Below, one piece after another: positions 62,831 through 64,000 of a DNA stretch of 64,000 nucleotides. Numbering within the stretch: position 1 is the stretch's first letter; each line of letters opens with the position of its first letter. The stretch is from Dreissena polymorpha (Eukaryota > Mollusca > Bivalvia > Myida > Dreissenidae), in assembly GCF_020536995.1 (NCBI RefSeq), contig NC_068367.1, positions 67,095,192 through 67,159,191 of the forward strand, written 5' to 3'. A program made the translations under genes and the position numbers. The notes under the pieces were generated by a model that saw only the letters and a list, made by a program, of their open reading frames with translations, was not told the origin of the DNA and did not search any database.

Positions 62831-63269
62831 TAGTATGTTAACAATTAAATAAACGGCAACATCTAAAGATATACATTAAGTATTTATCACACCAATACAT
62901 AATTATCTTGAGGTATTGACCTGCAGAATAAATAACATTTAAGAATATAATCATTTGAAGTATTTGTAATATGACATTTTTGTAATGTACACTGATTGTG
63001 AGGATGATCTGGCAGTTATTTGCAATAAAAAGTAAACATACCGTGTTTAATGATTTGCTCAGAAAAGACAAATGAAGGATGACTATAATTAAATATGTGC
63101 TAAAATATGTGTAAAATATATTTTATAGTTCTACATCAACAATATTTTAACAGTCGAAATCTTTCATTTGAATCAATCATTGTGTTGTTATTTCCTTTTA
63201 AAATATGGCGCATGAAGATTTACAGGAAAACTACACAATTGAAAAAGTTTGTTGCAAAATATCTGCAGC

Positions 63270-63325
63270 GCCGTAGCCACGCTGAGGCACACCGAGGCAG
63301 TTGCCTCGGCTAAAATTTGCAGAGC
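63270..63325 (+). repeat. Transposon-terminus-like palindrome
   Basis: 'gccgtagccacgctgaggca' followed by 'ccgaggcagttgcctcggc' contains a short stem (CCGAGGCA/TGCCTCGG). It resembles termini of common invertebrate DNA transposons. No second end was found. Confidence 0.4.
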
Positions 63326-63545
63326 AATGTTAATATTACAAGGAAAAAAGACAATTTATGTCAAAGAATAAAATCTATATAAGAAATTGAGGCAATTTAA
63401 TTAATATAAGGCACTATGATATTCACAAACATATATTATCATTGAGTACAATTGGTTCATGTTGAGGCAGATAATTATTTCATTTTAATAACTTCAATTA
63501 ATGTCAAATTGCTCAACAAAATGATTAGGAAAATCCGTAATTTAA

Positions 63546-63707
63546 ACAAAGCGTCGCACTGTACACTTCGATGTTACAATCATAGTGGACATCGGAAAGT
63601 ACCGAGCGAGGATCGGGTGTTTTACGGCCAGATCTGGCGTTTTCGCCTTTATTGGAATTCTCCTCTTTATGGCCGGCGTCGAGTTTAATCCGGGACCGTT
63701 TCAGGTG
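63546..63707 (+). CDS. Exon encoding a 2A-like NPGP motif (partial)
   Basis: An open frame from 63,546 reads VHFDVTIIVDIGKYRARIG, CFTARSG, a hydrophobic run VFAFIGILLFMA, and GVEFNPGPFQ. A good donor (gtg|gtaaga) follows. The ending resembles 2A peptides, D(V/I)ExNPGP, with Gly replacing the first Asp, preceded by the hydrophobic stretch usual in N-terminal 2A-like leaders of invertebrate LINE ORFs and NLR-type proteins. No in-frame ATG exists before the hydrophobic run, so either the start lies in an upstream exon or the piece is a fragment. The gene's remainder is outside or unrecognised. A repeat-element ORF is more likely than a host gene. Confidence 0.45.
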
Positions 63708-63944
63708 GTAAGAATCTTTGTTTTCATTAGAATTTTTAAATTATGATATCCCGCGTATTAAATTTTTTTGATATAAAGAAGTTCAAGTCTTTTCTTTTTA
63801 ATAGTCAATGAAGTTGATGATAGAACGTTGATGATAGAAAATGATGACGCAGTGCGTAAAACAAAATGTTGCACAAGAAAAATGGCAAAACAACTTTACT
63901 GATTTAAGTTAAATATCTGTACTCCTCGTGATAAACAATATTCC

Positions 63945-64000
63945 CCTGTGACGCAAACGGTAAGGCGTCAGACTCTGGATCCATTGCTCACTATTATATT
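63945..64000 (+). mobile_element. Start of a tRNA-like SINE head, cut by the window edge
   Basis: 'tgacgcaaacggtaaggcgt' followed by 'cagactctggatcc' has the D-arm and A-box pattern and the start of an anticodon stem. The B box would lie beyond the window, so a genuine tRNA cannot be excluded. Confidence 0.4.

Overview
This window looks like nuclear DNA of an AT-rich, intron-rich invertebrate, most likely a bivalve mollusc (a heterodont such as a dreissenid mussel is my best guess, not provable here). The reasons are short exons with GT/AG introns, a secreted EF-hand gene with a histidine-rich tail, abundant foldback MITEs and tRNA-derived SINEs, and no bacterial-style coding density. I saw no convincing LTR retroelement, rRNA gene or CRISPR array.

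Region 1 (1-18,060) is a graveyard of mobile elements. A HARBI1/Harbinger-type nuclease survives as two phase-compatible exons (3385-3519 and 7380-7530). The intervening intron holds a 424-bp MITE with a perfect 9-bp target duplication and a CR1/jockey-like LINE with a PHD-finger ORF1. Next comes a higher-order repeat array (9400-10,795) built from a 28-bp unit, inside a possible large inverted-repeat element (7910-10,854). A second LINE, of R2/NeSL-like organisation, lies on the minus strand (13,880-17,490). A diverged repeat pair sits at about 150-660 and 17,620-18,000.

Region 2 (18,060-37,590) is mostly noncoding. It holds a four-exon EF-hand gene (21,220-22,658), several palindromic MITEs, a GA microsatellite block, and a decayed last exon (29,691-29,864) of a TenA-like gene.

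Region 3 (37,596-51,722) carries the main host genes, both on the plus strand. One is a five-exon gene for a secreted TenA-like protein (thiaminase II/thiamine-salvage fold), with an in-frame TGA in exon 2 of the model. The other is a complete five-exon SLC19-family vitamin transporter of 466 aa (thiamine/folate transporter family). The adjacency suggests a thiamine-handling neighbourhood: an extracellular TenA-fold enzyme acting on thiamine or its breakdown products, next to a carrier that could import them. A GC-rich repeat island (42,650-43,160) lies between them.

Region 4 (51,723-64,000) contains a TTAA-flanked MITE, low-complexity ATC/GAT DNA, an old direct duplication (55,113-56,865 and 60,386-62,830) that carries a receptor-tail-like terminal exon, SINEs and dispersed repeats, and near the right edge an exon encoding a 2A-like NPGP motif.
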